A stretch of DNA of 64,000 nucleotides from Proteus terrae (GTDB lineage: Bacteria > Pseudomonadota > Gammaproteobacteria > Enterobacterales > Enterobacteriaceae), in the NCBI RefSeq assembly GCF_003144325.1, contig NZ_PENS01000007.1, forward strand, positions 62,001 through 126,000, written 5' to 3'. Positions 25,804-37,615 of the stretch are shown one piece after another. Both the position numbers and the translations under genes were made by a program. The notes under the pieces were generated by a model. That model ran no database searches and was not told the origin of the DNA. It saw nothing but the letters and a program-made list of their open reading frames with translations. The stretch's first letter is position 1. The number at the start of each line of letters is the position of its first letter.

Positions 25804-26217
25804 ATGCTTAAATTACATGAAGTCAAAATGGCGCTGGCTCTGACACAAAATAATCGCTTCGCCGGAGCCACCCAAGAACCGAGTCATTCACGAGAAAGCT
25901 ATTACTGTCCTCACTACAGTGAGCCCGTCACACCGCACAAGACACCGGCGGAGTCATGGTTTACCCATTCATAGCCCCAGACGTCAGAACATTGTCCACT
26001 GGTCATCGGTAAGCTCAAGAGCTTAGAATATAAGGCACGGCTTAGCACATATGTTCGGTCAGTTTCACCAATTTTAAAGGTCACGGATTGGTTTTGTGTA
26101 CAGTGTCGTGAATACTTTACATGCAATCAAAAATGTTGCCCAAAATGTGATGAGGGGATTTGGTGTATTCCTGCGGGGAATGTGACGGATGAACATAAAC
26201 CTAAAGTAACAGAGTAA
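25804..26217 (+). pseudogene. Zinc-ribbon protein gene with in-frame amber codon
   Basis: A single frame of 138 codons runs from ATG 25804 to TAA 26215-26217 with one internal TAG at 25972-25974. Before it are a Cys/His region (YYCPHYSEPVTPHK) and SWFTHS. After it come a Cys-His segment (EHCPLVIGKLKSLEYKARL) and a four-Cys zinc ribbon (WFCVQCREYFTC, KCCPKCDEGIW). Sequence on both sides is protein-like and in the same frame, so only one base change (probably CAG to TAG) broke the gene, or the amber is read through. The family resembles putative zinc-ribbon proteins of enteric islands; function unknown. Confidence 0.6.
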
Positions 26218-26621
26218 TATTCCATAAAGGAATAAATTCTAAATTAATGTACTATCAGACTTCAAGAATTTGTTTCCTAAATTCATAGCAAATCTTATGG
26301 CTAACATAAGCTTCCATGACTCCTATAGGCTCGCAATAATGGCGATAAATAACAGGGTATTCTAATTCGCCAATAAATAAACCTGTTCCTCCTTGCTCTA
26401 TTTTTTATAACATGAGCTGATATTAGTTTGCGTTACTCTCCAGAGAACACAAATGTATTGTAATGAATAACCACGAAAACAGTGTTCTATCCTTGATAAT
26501 CCACAAAATGTGATTTACTCCATCGCATCAGTTGCTTGTTATGTTAATCTAATAATGTTTAATATTTATTAAGTATTATATTTAAACCTTATACTAAATT
26601 CTAATTAACGAGAGGTTTGTT
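26218..26621. other. Intergenic region upstream of druH
   Basis: 404 bp with no gene visible. Base composition is AT-rich here and rises within the next gene, consistent with a junction between the P4-like backbone and inserted defence cargo. The druHE promoter is presumably in its last part. Confidence 0.4.
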
Positions 26622-29600
26622 GTGAGTAAATCAGAATACATTTATCTAATTAAATGTACTTCTTGGCTAACTAAATTTCTGACCCACCGAGGATTGAAAA
26701 TAACAGATAGCCGACCGTTATTTGAATACCATGCAACCTGTGATGAGTATGAAGAATTAAAGCGGTTACTCTGCGGTGTCGGACTGGTTGACGGATTTAA
26801 AAACGATAAAAGTTACGCAGCATGCTTTACATTATTTTGCGCAGAATGGTATCGAAGGGAATACGAACGAATTCATGGCTGGAGTTGGGAGCCTATCTAT
26901 AAAGCTCTTGGTTTATCTCTATCCTCTTCGGAACTGAGTCATATTGTACCAAAAGGCCTTGAAGACTACTGGGGACGCCCTGTTCGCTTCTATGATTCAG
27001 AACGGCGTAACTTTTTAGGATCTCTATTTAGTGAAGGTGGCCTACCCTTCAAGCTCTTGAAAGAATCAGATAGCCGTTTCCACTCTGTGTTTTCTCAAAT
27101 TCTTAATCAGTACGGCCAATCTTATTCATCAGGATATTCATCTTTATCTTTAGTGCAAGTAGTTGTCGATAAGTCACAGCTTCCAACTGCTTTCAAGGAA
27201 GACACCTCAGTTGAACTTATTAATTGTATGGCTGAGCAGCTTATCTCTCTTGTTCAGGCTTACGAACTCAGTAATCACTCAGAGCCCGTCAAAGAACTTG
27301 ACCGTGTTCATCCTAAATGGCGGGATAGTTTCCCAATGCCTCTAGATGATGAAACTGGCACCAGCTTTCTTAATGGTCTTTTGCGCACCGCCACTGTTGA
27401 AACTAAGCCTCGATTACAAAAAAATAAAACAACTAGCTGTAATTTCGTTTGGTCAGAACAACACCCTGATGAGATTCATGCACATATTTTCCTTCCTAAT
27501 GAGTTAATGTTTGCTATTTCAAGTGAGCCATCAACGACTCGTTTTGAACTCTCTGTTTATGAAGATGATGAAGAAGTAGCCAGTCTGGGGCCCGCATATG
27601 CTAGCCTAGAAAAAATGCAGGCGACAGTGAGGCTTCGCAAGAGCGAAATTCATTTTGTCAGACAGCAACCAACTTCCAGCTTATCATTAGTAGCTCGAGC
27701 CGGAGGCATCATTGTCGGCAAGATCAAGTTGGATGGAGGTGAAATTGCAGTTGGAGATATTCCTTTAACATTCGTATGTGATAAAAGTGGCTGGTTATTA
27801 CAAGGTCAAGCTTCCTGTAGTGTACGTAAAAGTGACGTGCTCATCATTCTTCCTACAGAAGGTCATCTAGCTTCGAATCATGATGATTGTTTTTCTAATA
27901 CTCAAGCGCTGGGATATCCTACTTTGTCTATAAAAGGACGTCAGGACGTCATTTTCGAAGGTAATGAAACGTACCGAATTCAAACCGGTCGAGAACAGGC
28001 TAAACATTCCTATTTAACTTTACAGGGTAATCAGTTCGCTTGGCCATGCAGTCCCTATGAAACATTTGTTGGTATCCCTAAAGTCATTCACAAATTTGCC
28101 GTAGCACAGAGTAGTCGTTATGAACGTTTCCTAAGTGGAAAAAATATTGACGAATGTGATTTACATGAAACGATGGGGGCGCATTATATTTCGATTCGAA
28201 ATGAAAATAATGAAACCCTATTACGCCGAAAGATAGGGGTTTTGCCTTCAGATTTTCAACTAGAAATTAAAAGCAGAGAACAGACAAACGAGGGTGTAAT
28301 AATTATTTCTACCCAACACTCTTGTTGGTATAGATTAAAAGATAAAGAGCTCGAAGTTGGACGCAAAAAATCAGTAAATAAAACGGAAATAATGATTAAA
28401 GCGGAGGGGGTTCCGCCAACCTCTTTAGTATTACAGGTTACGCCTAATCTTGCTGGCAATCCCATTGAAATTATTCTACCTTTCCCGACTAAGGGCTGCC
28501 TAGTTCTAGATGTTAATGGCCAACTCCTACCTAAAAATATAACTATTAATGACCTGTTGGGAACCAGAGCATTCCTCTTTGGACGAAATGGCGAACCAGC
28601 AAGATTCCGCCTTGAACTACGCTTAATCTCCAGAGCGAGACAGCAAGCGTTGCATGAGTGGTGTTATACCGCAGGCGAACGTCCAGTTGAACTCAATTTG
28701 TATAGTCTAAGAGAGCATATTGAGAACTTACTATCTCTGGCAACTGGCATTGACCAAGTTGTGGAAATGCGTATAGATGGCTCTGGAAGTATACATACCT
28801 GGCAAATTCGGCGATATAAATACAGCCTTAACTACGATTATGAAAGGCAGGTTCTTTTTAGCAACTCAATGACTACTCGCTCTGGGCAGATCCCATCACC
28901 AGTCATCATGCTGCTAAGTGAACCGGAAAGAAAACCTATTTCTCTCACTTCACGAATGAGCGAAGGTGTACCTGTTGGTGAATTTGAGCTGAGTTCGGTA
29001 ATACAGAAGAATGGGCCTTGGTTGGTAATTCCTAGAAAAGGCGAAGAAACTGCATTTCGACCATGTTTTATTCGCGGCGAGCCCCCCTTACAAACTGAAG
29101 TTAACGCCATCCAATCTATGCAAAAAGCGACACAGCTTTTTAACCCTCGTTCAGACGTGAATACAATCACGTTGGTTCTCGATCAAATGGCTAGTAGCCC
29201 TGCGCATTCAGGCTGGCAGTTTCTACGAAGTTTATATGAACAGTACGGATATTTACCTCTGGCTACCTTCGAAATATGGAGAGCGCTTGTTCAACATCCT
29301 CAAGCGTTAGCAATGTCGTTGTTTAAATTTGAAATGTCTGGTGAATATCTCAACCGCATTGAAAATGAATTTCCTATTTTCTGGGAATTTTTACCCATTC
29401 TTGAGATTAAAAGCGCAGCAGAAAGATTTCTGACCTTCCTAGCCCATAAAGGGGCACCGGAAAAAATGCAGAAAAAATTGCTGAATAAAATGTATCAGCA
29501 ATTGGGGACTATTTTTCCTACCTATGCCAATGAAGTGCAGGAGTGGTTAAGTTTAGGTAAACAACCACGTTCAATACCTCATTCGATGATGAGAGAAATT

Positions 29601-29921
29601 GTTCAGAGTTGGTATCAGGATCTTCTGCGTGAGCATAGTGAATCACGTTGGCCTGAATATGGTGGTTCTCATCTTTACAACTGGATCCTGTCGCAAACAG
29701 ACTCTGCAATTGATGTCTCTCCCGATACAGAATACCGCTATTCCGTTGCCTGGTTACCCGTATTTTCTGCTGCTGTCGCCAGTGGTAAAACAACATTTGA
29801 AAGTGTTTTTGGCAATGAACCAAGTGCCATTTTTTTCTTAAGGCAAGTCAGAGATTTTGATTCTCGTTGGTTTAACGCCATTTTTCAATACAGCTTATTG
29901 CATAATCTTGCCGAAAAATAA
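26622..29921 (+). CDS. druH: Druantia type III protein DruH
   Basis: The 1099-residue protein starts at GTG 26622 with AGAGG upstream. I see no enzymatic motif; the sequence is a mix of acidic, beta-rich segments (about 270-680) and a helical C-terminal region (about 820-1099). It is identified from context: it ends 12 bases before a 2106-residue DEAH helicase with a DUF1998-type C-terminus, and a very large protein of unknown fold next to such a helicase is the known make-up of the two-gene Druantia type III antiphage system. It presumably acts with DruE as sensor or scaffold. The mechanism is not established. Confidence 0.75.
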   Translation: MSKSEYIYLIKCTSWLTKFLTHRGLKITDSRPLFEYHATCDEYEELKRLLCGVGLVDGFKNDKSYAACFTLFCAEWYRREYERIHGWSWEPIYKALGLSLSSSELSHIVPKGLEDYWGRPVRFYDSERRNFLGSLFSEGGLPFKLLKESDSRFHSVFSQILNQYGQSYSSGYSSLSLVQVVVDKSQLPTAFKEDTSVELINCMAEQLISLVQAYELSNHSEPVKELDRVHPKWRDSFPMPLDDETGTSFLNGLLRTATVETKPRLQKNKTTSCNFVWSEQHPDEIHAHIFLPNELMFAISSEPSTTRFELSVYEDDEEVASLGPAYASLEKMQATVRLRKSEIHFVRQQPTSSLSLVARAGGIIVGKIKLDGGEIAVGDIPLTFVCDKSGWLLQGQASCSVRKSDVLIILPTEGHLASNHDDCFSNTQALGYPTLSIKGRQDVIFEGNETYRIQTGREQAKHSYLTLQGNQFAWPCSPYETFVGIPKVIHKFAVAQSSRYERFLSGKNIDECDLHETMGAHYISIRNENNETLLRRKIGVLPSDFQLEIKSREQTNEGVIIISTQHSCWYRLKDKELEVGRKKSVNKTEIMIKAEGVPPTSLVLQVTPNLAGNPIEIILPFPTKGCLVLDVNGQLLPKNITINDLLGTRAFLFGRNGEPARFRLELRLISRARQQALHEWCYTAGERPVELNLYSLREHIENLLSLATGIDQVVEMRIDGSGSIHTWQIRRYKYSLNYDYERQVLFSNSMTTRSGQIPSPVIMLLSEPERKPISLTSRMSEGVPVGEFELSSVIQKNGPWLVIPRKGEETAFRPCFIRGEPPLQTEVNAIQSMQKATQLFNPRSDVNTITLVLDQMASSPAHSGWQFLRSLYEQYGYLPLATFEIWRALVQHPQALAMSLFKFEMSGEYLNRIENEFPIFWEFLPILEIKSAAERFLTFLAHKGAPEKMQKKLLNKMYQQLGTIFPTYANEVQEWLSLGKQPRSIPHSMMREIVQSWYQDLLREHSESRWPEYGGSHLYNWILSQTDSAIDVSPDTEYRYSVAWLPVFSAAVASGKTTFESVFGNEPSAIFFLRQVRDFDSRWFNAIFQYSLLHNLAEK

Positions 29922-29933
29922 AAAGGGACAAGA

Positions 29934-32900
29934 ATGACTACACGCTATTTTTCTTCACTCATTGAACAATCACTCTCTCGCTCAACAGAAGCGACACTTA
30001 GCATCATGGGAGTTACAAATCCTCAACTCCGGGATCATCTTGCCCAGCAGATGGGGGCTGATTGTGGTACAGCTGGTTCTTTCCTTGCATCTCCAGTATT
30101 TGAACAAACATTTGGCTGGGAAGAATCAACCTACACCATGAGAATGCTAGCTACAGAGAAATCATTGCTAAGCAAAAAGGTTGTTGACTCTCTGGATAGT
30201 GAAAAAAATGGGCGATATCGTTTTGGCGCTAATTGGAAACCTTTTACTCATCAGTTGGCTAGTTGGGAATCATTACTTGAGAAAAAACATTCGGTTGTTG
30301 TCACCAGTGGGACAGGCTCCGGTAAAACAGAATGCTTTATGGTGCCAGTTCTAGAGGACCTTTATCGTGAGTTACACAATCGCGGCAATCAACCGCTAGT
30401 AGGGGTAAGAGCGCTATTCCTCTATCCACTAAATGCTCTGATCAATTCGCAACGAGAACGTCTAGACGCATGGACCAGTGGATTTGGTTCAGGGATTCGA
30501 TACTGCCTATATAACGGTAACACAGAAGAATTGCATGCCTCGGTAAAAAGCGAGCAGGCAAACAAGCCTAATGAAGTTTTATCACGAGAGAAAATGCGCG
30601 AAGAGCCAGCACCAATACTAGTAACAAACGGTACCATGCTGGAATACATGATGGTTCGTCAGGTTGATGCTCCAATAATTCAGCAATCAAAAGCAGAAAA
30701 ATCGCTACGCTGGATAATTTTAGATGAAGCGCATACCTATGTAGGGTCTCAAGCCGCCGAGCTTGCCCTACAACTTCGTCGTGTAATGACTGCGTTCGGT
30801 GTCACGCCTGATGATATTCGTTTTATTGCAACGTCAGCCACCATTGCAGGAAGCGATTCAGAAAAGCAGTTAAAAAAATTCTTATCAGAACTCTCAGGAA
30901 TACCACAGGAACGTATAGATGTCTTGGGAGGTAATCGCGTTATTCCTGAACTTGATGCATGCAAAAATTATCCGGCCACACTTGATGATCTTGAGCAAAT
31001 ACTAGACTCCGATAACGAAGGAACTAGCCTTGAACGTTATAGTGCATTAACACATTCCCCTGAAGCTCGCTATATACGCGAGATGCTTGTTAACCAACCT
31101 CGTCCAGTGAAACTAGATGTAATGACGAAACGCCTAAACGAGCTGACAAAGAATCATTACACGCAACAAGAAATTTTACGCTGGATAGATCTCTGTACGG
31201 GCACTAGCCCCAATAAACAAGATCCTGCTTTTCTCAAAGTAAGAGCACATATTTTTCAACGTAATACCCAAGGCATATGGGCCTGTGCAGATAAACATTG
31301 TTCAGCAAAGCATAACACTGCACTGGAAGAAAACTGGCCTTTTGGCTACGTGTATGTGAATCAACGACAAAACTGCCAGTGTGGTAGCCCTGTTTTTGAG
31401 CTTGCGTTCTGTAATGAGTGTAACGAACCACATCTGTTGGCGAAGGATAAAAAAGGTAAGCTCGTACAATGGGATAATAAAGGTGGAGATGAATTTTCGC
31501 TTCATGATGATATCCCAGATGACTTTGAAACATCGGAAGAAAAAATTCAAAAAGAACATGTATTTCAGGCTCCGCAAATTATTGCGCCGGAATGCAATAC
31601 TGAGGCCGGATATATAATTCAGCGACTCGATCGTAATACTCGGAGCATTGGCGTTGTTCATAAAGACAGCCTTCCTTTGGCAATGAACGAAAATGAACAA
31701 ATTTGTAGCGCTAGCAATTGTGGCTATAAAGGAGGAAAAGGTCAGTCTCCCTTTAGACGTGCTTTGCTGGGAGGGCCTTTTTATGTCACGAATATTGTGC
31801 CAACAGTATTGGAATACTGCCAGGATTTTGCCAACGATGAAGGTAAAGAGGGAGTTGGTCCACTATCATTACCCGGACGAGGGCGACGACTGATTACCTT
31901 TACCGATAGCCGCCAAGGAACGGCAAGGATGGCAGTAAGGATGCAGCAAGAAGCTGAACGTAGTCGTTTGCGCGGTAGTGTGGTGGAGATACTTTCCTGG
32001 CATCAGAGAAAACAGACTATAAATACTCCTAATGCACAGGCTGATATAACGAAACTGGTAGAGAAAGCTAAACAAGCCAGAGATGAGGCAAAAGACTTTC
32101 GTGACTGGGGGATGCCAGAAGAGGCAATTCACTCGGAAGAAACAGCGGAACGCATTGAACAAGCTATAAAAAAAGCAACAGGCGGAATAGTTAATACCAT
32201 TTTAACTTCGCTGACCTGGCAAGAGATGATTAATGAGCTTAAAGATAAGGCAGATATCAAAGGCTCGATTCTGCAATACAACCACTATCTTAAACCTGAG
32301 ATTTTTACTAAAAACAGTGGACCGCTAAAACTTTCAGAGATGCTGCTATTTCGTGAATTTATGCGCCGTCCGAAACGAACCAACAGCCTTGAAACACAAG
32401 GGCTGGTGCAGATTAGTTATCAAGGATTGGAAAAGCTACATAAACTCCCTGCCCACTGGCAGGAACAAGATCTAACGCTGGATGACTGGCGTGATTTTCT
32501 GAAAGTCGCACTGGATTTTTATGTCAGAGAAAACAACTTCATTCAACTGGATTTAGAACTGAAGAACTGGATTGGTAGCCGTTTCTCTGCAAAATTTGTA
32601 CGCAATCCTGAATCAAAAGATCCTGACGATAACCAAGTCAAATGTTGGCCCCAAATCCGTCACGGTAATACTACCCATCGTTTGGTTAAGTTACTAATAC
32701 TTGGAGCAAAATTCAGTACCATAAATACAATTACTATCGATATAGTTAACGCATGGTTGAAAGAGGCCTGGCTCCAATTAACCGGCCCTCTAGCTGTGTT
32801 AAAACCTGACGGTAACCGTTTTTACTTACCGAAAGAGCACCTAACATTCTCCTTGATCCAAAAGGCAAGTATTTGCCCTGTTACCAATAAATTATTGGAT

Positions 32901-35900
32901 ACCACTTTTAAAGGACTCACTCCTTACCTACCTAGACACATCCAGTTTGAACACCTAACAAATGCACAATATAGCGCCTATATGACACAGGAAGTGACAC
33001 TACCTGAAGTCTGGAAACACGATCATTCACAGTTGGATTATGCCGAAGGGTTAGCACAAGTTCGAGAATGGGTAGCGCAAGATCCACTTGTGGATCATCT
33101 ACGCTCACAAAACATCTGGACGGACATTAACGACCGCGTGGTAGAGGGCGGCTTTTACTACCGTACTGCTGAGCATTCAGCACAGCAATCAGCTGATCGC
33201 CTACAAAGTTACGAAAAGATGTTTAAAAACGGCCAGCTTAACGTCCTTAACTGTTCCACCACTATGGAAATGGGTGTGGATATTGGTGGTATTTCCGCGG
33301 TAGTGATGAATAACGTCCCTCCCCATCCGGCAAACTATTTACAACGTGCGGGACGAGCAGGACGTAGTAAAGAATCCCGCGCAATCTCCTATACGCTGTG
33401 TAAAGGGAACCCTCACGACCAACAGGTTTTCGCCAATCCACTCTGGCCGTTTGAGACTGTGATCCCCGCACCGATGGTAGCAATGAACTCAGAACGTTTA
33501 GTACAACGCCACGTTAATTCCCTATTACTGTCAGAATATTTATGTCATGTAATGGGAGAAACTGAGAAAGAAAAAACCAGTCTGAATAGCGAATGGTTCT
33601 TTGGTGAAGAGTTTGAGCAATCTGTATGTAACAGTTTTAAAATTTGGCTTGAGCGCCCTACCCTTAAAATTGATGATGCGCTTGAGCGTCTAGTAAACGG
33701 TACCGCGCTACATGGTGCACGAGCAGAATTATTGCGAGAAAAAACTTTCCATGCAATTACAGGATTACAAAAGCGTTGGCTAGAAATTTACCACGATCTA
33801 GAGAAACAGAAAAAGGAATCACAGCCAAATACTCCATATCGTAAGCGCTTGGAGCTTGAGAAAAAACGGCATTGTGATGAATACCTGTTGCGCGACCTGG
33901 CAGCGCGAACCTTCCTACCTGGCTATGGTTTCCCAACAGATGTTGTGAACTTTGATAACTTCACTATGGAAGACTATATCCGCGAAAAAACACATAAAAG
34001 TCGTAACAAGAGTGACCGTGAAGATAACGTTTCACGTTATAAAGGACTGCCTTCACGCAACTTGTCTGTTGCTATTCGTGAATATGCGCCAGGAGCAGAA
34101 ATCATTCTGGATGGACGAGTGTTCCGTTCTGCTGGAGTGTCACTGCACTGGCACAATATCAATGCTGATACTAATGAAACCCAACGACTAGATCGTGCCT
34201 GGCGGTGCCAGAAATGCGGTACGTTAGGCTATGAAGAAGGTATTGGTAGCTCTATAGAATTATTCTGCACTAATGACGACTGCGGAGAGCGAATCACTCG
34301 TGACAATACTCGTCAAGTACTGCAGCCCGCAGGGTTTGTCACAGATGCTTATGATTCGGTAACGAACAACATCGAAACGATGAAGTTTATCCCAGTAGTT
34401 CCGGCCTGGGTATTTGTTAAGGCTGAGCGCTTGCCGCTACCAAACCCAGAGATGGGCTTTATGGCATCAGGCGCTAATGGGCATGTATTCCAGCAGAGCA
34501 TGGGCGAAGGTGAGCATGGTTATGCACTGTGCCTGAGCTGCGGTCGTGCGGAATCAATGATAAGCGAAAAAGAGGTGCCAAAATCAATGGAGGCGCATTA
34601 CCCGCCGCGCCCAGGAAAAACCGATCGTGACAGCCAGAATCAGAGGGTTATTTGTCCTGGTTCTACTGCATTAAATACAAACGTCACATTAGGTGCATTA
34701 GCTCATACTGACGTATTTGAACTGATTTTACGTCGCCCGCAGGACGGTGGGTATATTCCAGATGGCTCAGAGGAAGGACGTATTGTTGCTATGACGCTGG
34801 CTGTTGCGCTGCGTCGGGCACTCGCAGGTGCACTGGGTATTTCTGCAACTGAGTTGGGCTATGCGGTGCGTCCTGTCAGGTTAGAGAGCGAGGGATCAGT
34901 ACTGGCCGTTCAGCTTTACGACGTCATTAGTGGCGGTGCGGGATTCGCTTCCAGTGCACCATTACATATCGAAGCGATACTGCAGGGAATGGCCAAACAG
35001 CTAAAGTGCACCCACTGCGATACCGCCTGTAGCGATTGTTTACTCGATTCGCAAACGCGCCACGATCATGACCTTCTGGATCGCAAAGCTGCACTAGCCT
35101 GGCTGGGGGATAATTTTAGCCACTATATTGGTTTGCCAGACGAGGAAAAATTCTCGCTACCCGATGCACAGTATTGCCCTGGTACCATCGAAGATGCTGT
35201 ACGCCGTGCAATTAACGAAGGTGCTGATAAACTTACGCTGTGGATGAATGGGTCTATTAATGAGTGGGATTTATATGCCCGCCAGTTCCGCTCGGCAATT
35301 CTGAACTACCGGCTAAAAGACAATGTCGCGGTTGAGATTGTCATTTCAAAGGGTATTGATGATCAGGAAGTGTTGCACGAACTGGCGCAGTTTGCTGCTA
35401 TTGGGGTGAGGTTGTACCATGCAGAACAGGAAGTGTCATTCCCCATTGTGGCGCAGATCGCTTTCACTGAGCGTGTCATAACACTAGTATCACGCAGTCA
35501 GCATGCAACGATACCTGGTCCACACTGGCATCAGAGTGGTGAACTGGTGGTTCGCAGTCAATGCTATAACCCTGCCGAACTACGTGAGTTTATACTGCCA
35601 GAACTTACAGCAAACTTCAGTGACTTGGTGAAAGACCTTCAAATTCATAAAGAGCTGAATAGCCCATTTTCACAGTTTGGCCAACGTTTCTGGGATATGC
35701 TTTCTAACAGCCATGAAAAAGCACAAAACCTGATGAAGATAAATCAAATTACACATATTCACTATACCGACCGCTATCTGCAAAACCCGGTTGCACTGGC
35801 GTTGCTGAGCTCTTTACTTAAGCCATTGAAAAAATTAATGACCAACGATGCAAAAGTAACAATTGATACCTTATTCAAAAACAAAGATCGCCCAGGAAAT

Positions 35901-36254
35901 CGACCGTTCCACGACTGGATGAGTGAAGTTGATTTTCAGGATTTTGCTGATCAGTGGTTTGCTGCATCAATGGGTAAGACGGCTGATATAACGGTGTTCA
36001 ACTACTCGCGAGATATTCCACATCATCGTAAGTTGGTGGTGAATTTTGACAATGGCCAGATGCTGAAGATCCGCTTTGATCAGGGAATGGGCTACTGGCG
36101 TATCGACTTCCCATATGCTTGGCGCAGCTTTGACTTCAATGATGATGTAACTTCTCAGCTCCACAAAATGGCGAAAGCTTGTATAGAAGGAAAAGTGATT
36201 AACAGTGAGGAAAACTGGTCAACGGATGTAGTCGTTGAAGTGATGGAACCTTAA
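29934..36254 (+). CDS. druE: Druantia protein DruE, giant DEAH-box helicase with DUF1998-type C-terminus
   Basis: The 2106-residue protein has superfamily 2 helicase motifs: Walker [10 protein letters not shown] near 124, DEAH near 263, SAT near 303, and motifs V-VI in [12 protein letters not shown] (near 1106) and QRAGRAGRS (near 1136). A large insertion separates the two RecA lobes. Zinc-ribbon-like Cys clusters occur near 449-505 and 1424-1453, and the C-terminal [14 protein letters not shown] cluster near 1691 is typical of the DUF1998/MrfA-like domain. Size, order and partner match DruE of Druantia type III, an antiphage system. The start has AAAAGGGAC upstream and is coupled to druH. 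A palindrome after the stop separates it from the convergent hsd operon. Confidence 0.88.
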   Translation: MTTRYFSSLIEQSLSRSTEATLSIMGVTNPQLRDHLAQQMGADCGTAGSFLASPVFEQTFGWEESTYTMRMLATEKSLLSKKVVDSLDSEKNGRYRFGANWKPFTHQLASWESLLEKKHSVVVTSGTGSGKTECFMVPVLEDLYRELHNRGNQPLVGVRALFLYPLNALINSQRERLDAWTSGFGSGIRYCLYNGNTEELHASVKSEQANKPNEVLSREKMREEPAPILVTNGTMLEYMMVRQVDAPIIQQSKAEKSLRWIILDEAHTYVGSQAAELALQLRRVMTAFGVTPDDIRFIATSATIAGSDSEKQLKKFLSELSGIPQERIDVLGGNRVIPELDACKNYPATLDDLEQILDSDNEGTSLERYSALTHSPEARYIREMLVNQPRPVKLDVMTKRLNELTKNHYTQQEILRWIDLCTGTSPNKQDPAFLKVRAHIFQRNTQGIWACADKHCSAKHNTALEENWPFGYVYVNQRQNCQCGSPVFELAFCNECNEPHLLAKDKKGKLVQWDNKGGDEFSLHDDIPDDFETSEEKIQKEHVFQAPQIIAPECNTEAGYIIQRLDRNTRSIGVVHKDSLPLAMNENEQICSASNCGYKGGKGQSPFRRALLGGPFYVTNIVPTVLEYCQDFANDEGKEGVGPLSLPGRGRRLITFTDSRQGTARMAVRMQQEAERSRLRGSVVEILSWHQRKQTINTPNAQADITKLVEKAKQARDEAKDFRDWGMPEEAIHSEETAERIEQAIKKATGGIVNTILTSLTWQEMINELKDKADIKGSILQYNHYLKPEIFTKNSGPLKLSEMLLFREFMRRPKRTNSLETQGLVQISYQGLEKLHKLPAHWQEQDLTLDDWRDFLKVALDFYVRENNFIQLDLELKNWIGSRFSAKFVRNPESKDPDDNQVKCWPQIRHGNTTHRLVKLLILGAKFSTINTITIDIVNAWLKEAWLQLTGPLAVLKPDGNRFYLPKEHLTFSLIQKASICPVTNKLLDTTFKGLTPYLPRHIQFEHLTNAQYSAYMTQEVTLPEVWKHDHSQLDYAEGLAQVREWVAQDPLVDHLRSQNIWTDINDRVVEGGFYYRTAEHSAQQSADRLQSYEKMFKNGQLNVLNCSTTMEMGVDIGGISAVVMNNVPPHPANYLQRAGRAGRSKESRAISYTLCKGNPHDQQVFANPLWPFETVIPAPMVAMNSERLVQRHVNSLLLSEYLCHVMGETEKEKTSLNSEWFFGEEFEQSVCNSFKIWLERPTLKIDDALERLVNGTALHGARAELLREKTFHAITGLQKRWLEIYHDLEKQKKESQPNTPYRKRLELEKKRHCDEYLLRDLAARTFLPGYGFPTDVVNFDNFTMEDYIREKTHKSRNKSDREDNVSRYKGLPSRNLSVAIREYAPGAEIILDGRVFRSAGVSLHWHNINADTNETQRLDRAWRCQKCGTLGYEEGIGSSIELFCTNDDCGERITRDNTRQVLQPAGFVTDAYDSVTNNIETMKFIPVVPAWVFVKAERLPLPNPEMGFMASGANGHVFQQSMGEGEHGYALCLSCGRAESMISEKEVPKSMEAHYPPRPGKTDRDSQNQRVICPGSTALNTNVTLGALAHTDVFELILRRPQDGGYIPDGSEEGRIVAMTLAVALRRALAGALGISATELGYAVRPVRLESEGSVLAVQLYDVISGGAGFASSAPLHIEAILQGMAKQLKCTHCDTACSDCLLDSQTRHDHDLLDRKAALAWLGDNFSHYIGLPDEEKFSLPDAQYCPGTIEDAVRRAINEGADKLTLWMNGSINEWDLYARQFRSAILNYRLKDNVAVEIVISKGIDDQEVLHELAQFAAIGVRLYHAEQEVSFPIVAQIAFTERVITLVSRSQHATIPGPHWHQSGELVVRSQCYNPAELREFILPELTANFSDLVKDLQIHKELNSPFSQFGQRFWDMLSNSHEKAQNLMKINQITHIHYTDRYLQNPVALALLSSLLKPLKKLMTNDAKVTIDTLFKNKDRPGNRPFHDWMSEVDFQDFADQWFAASMGKTADITVFNYSRDIPHHRKLVVNFDNGQMLKIRFDQGMGYWRIDFPYAWRSFDFNDDVTSQLHKMAKACIEGKVINSEENWSTDVVVEVMEP

Positions 36255-36256
36255 GG

Positions 36257-36293
36257 GGTAAACGCTCCTGACACATTGTCGGGAGCGTTTACC
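36257..36293. terminator. Bidirectional terminator between druE and hsdS
   Basis: GGTAAACGCTCC (36257-36268) pairs perfectly with GGAGCGTTTACC (36282-36293), loop 13 bases. It lies exactly between the two convergent stops. No long U-run follows, so efficiency is uncertain. Confidence 0.65.
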
Positions 36294-36295
36294 GG

Positions 36296-37615
36296 TTATG
36301 CCTTTTTACGTGAGACTTTTTTACTACTACTGTCAGCGCGTTCGGATTTGATCTTTTCCAGCAACGCAGCTGCACTGTTTTCACCGCTAATCAGGTCCGG
36401 ATTTTCTGCGCGCCATTGAGTGGTCAACTCACCGCGAAATGTCTTCAACAGAATAGACTGGGTGAGGTTGTTGACGCGGGTCAAGGCGTTGTTGACCTGT
36501 TTTTCGATGGTATCGGCATAAGCAAAGAGTTGCTCAACGCGGCGGACGATTTCTTGTTGTTCTGAGATAGGTGGTAGATGTATTGGCATTTTTTTCATAG
36601 AACCAACGTTAAAATGCTGCTGGGCTATACCTACACGATTCTCTGATACATTTGCTTTCGCAACATTAGAATTCATAAAAATACAGCCAAAAGATGAGTT
36701 CAGTTTTTCTGAAGGGCGTGCAATTACAAGGTCAGAACAATTTGCCACTGGCAATGAATTAGGTATTACACAAGTGGTACCCGGTGCACCTGATCTAACA
36801 ATGGCTAGATCTCCGGGTGTTAAACGAGATTTGAAAATTTCTTTGTGGAAAGATTCTGTAATATATAATAAATTTTTATCCGAAAATTTAAATTCCCTTA
36901 CATTTTGAGATCTTAAGAAAGGAATACCTTCACTTTGATACCTATCAAGCATTTTTCCTACATAGCCGACAGTGATCTCAGTACAAATATTTTCGAAAAA
37001 AGTATTTTCCCATTTAGAGAAATTGGTACCTTGTTCATTTCTCCAGCTTTCAGTCAGTTTTCCGCTTATAGCTGCTGCCAGAATCGCTTGGCGAAAACGT
37101 TTCAAGATTTGAGGAATTTGCTCAAGACGTGCTTTAGTGCTGTCTACCTGTGCCAACAGGATATCGAGTTTTTCGGCAATGATTTTTTGTTCAGCAAGTG
37201 GAGGTAATGGAATTTGAACTTTTTCTAAGCCTTGCTTTGTAATTTGAGGTTGTGCAGAGCCTGAGATTGTATCTTGCAACCCCCTTGCCTGAAGTGAATA
37301 TTTTAAATATTTAATGTTTAAGTAGTTTGTTGGCCGGTTATCTAATGCCATCGCGTTACCATTAATATATGATAACGGCTCTGATATATGTAGGTTTCCA
37401 CACGTTGCCCCACGACAAGTAATCATAAGTGTCGCTGATTCGTGAGTATATTTATTGTAAAAACCTATTTTTCCATTCGCGCCATAGACTATGTAACCAT
37501 CATCAGTTAATTCTTTGGTTGGAATTGTTTTCCATTGCTTAGGTGAAACTAGATCAACTAAAAATGGAGTTTCCCATTCAGAAGGCAATGTTCCGGAAAT
37601 ATATCCTAAAGACAT
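36296..37615 (-). CDS. hsdS: Type I restriction-modification specificity subunit HsdS
   Basis: The 439-residue HsdS has two target-recognition domains separated by conserved helices. The central conserved region is PLPPLAEQKIIAEKLDILLA (near 134-153) leading to SGKLTESWR. The second is HLPPISEQQEIVRRVEQLFA (near 341-360) leading to FRGELTTQWRAENPD, as in the EcoKI family. The two variable domains (about 1-130 and 205-335) would set the bipartite recognition sequence, which I cannot predict. Its start overlaps the hsdM end by 10 bases. The variable domains are more AT-rich than the conserved parts, a usual sign of domain exchange. Confidence 0.93.
   Translation of the reverse strand: MSLGYISGTLPSEWETPFLVDLVSPKQWKTIPTKELTDDGYIVYGANGKIGFYNKYTHESATLMITCRGATCGNLHISEPLSYINGNAMALDNRPTNYLNIKYLKYSLQARGLQDTISGSAQPQITKQGLEKVQIPLPPLAEQKIIAEKLDILLAQVDSTKARLEQIPQILKRFRQAILAAAISGKLTESWRNEQGTNFSKWENTFFENICTEITVGYVGKMLDRYQSEGIPFLRSQNVREFKFSDKNLLYITESFHKEIFKSRLTPGDLAIVRSGAPGTTCVIPNSLPVANCSDLVIARPSEKLNSSFGCIFMNSNVAKANVSENRVGIAQQHFNVGSMKKMPIHLPPISEQQEIVRRVEQLFAYADTIEKQVNNALTRVNNLTQSILLKTFRGELTTQWRAENPDLISGENSAAALLEKIKSERADSSSKKVSRKKA

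Noticed and set aside
29934-36254. A DISARM helicase (DrmA-like) instead of DruE
   Set aside because: No drmB/drmC or DISARM methylase is present, and the size plus the large partner gene fits Druantia type III better.
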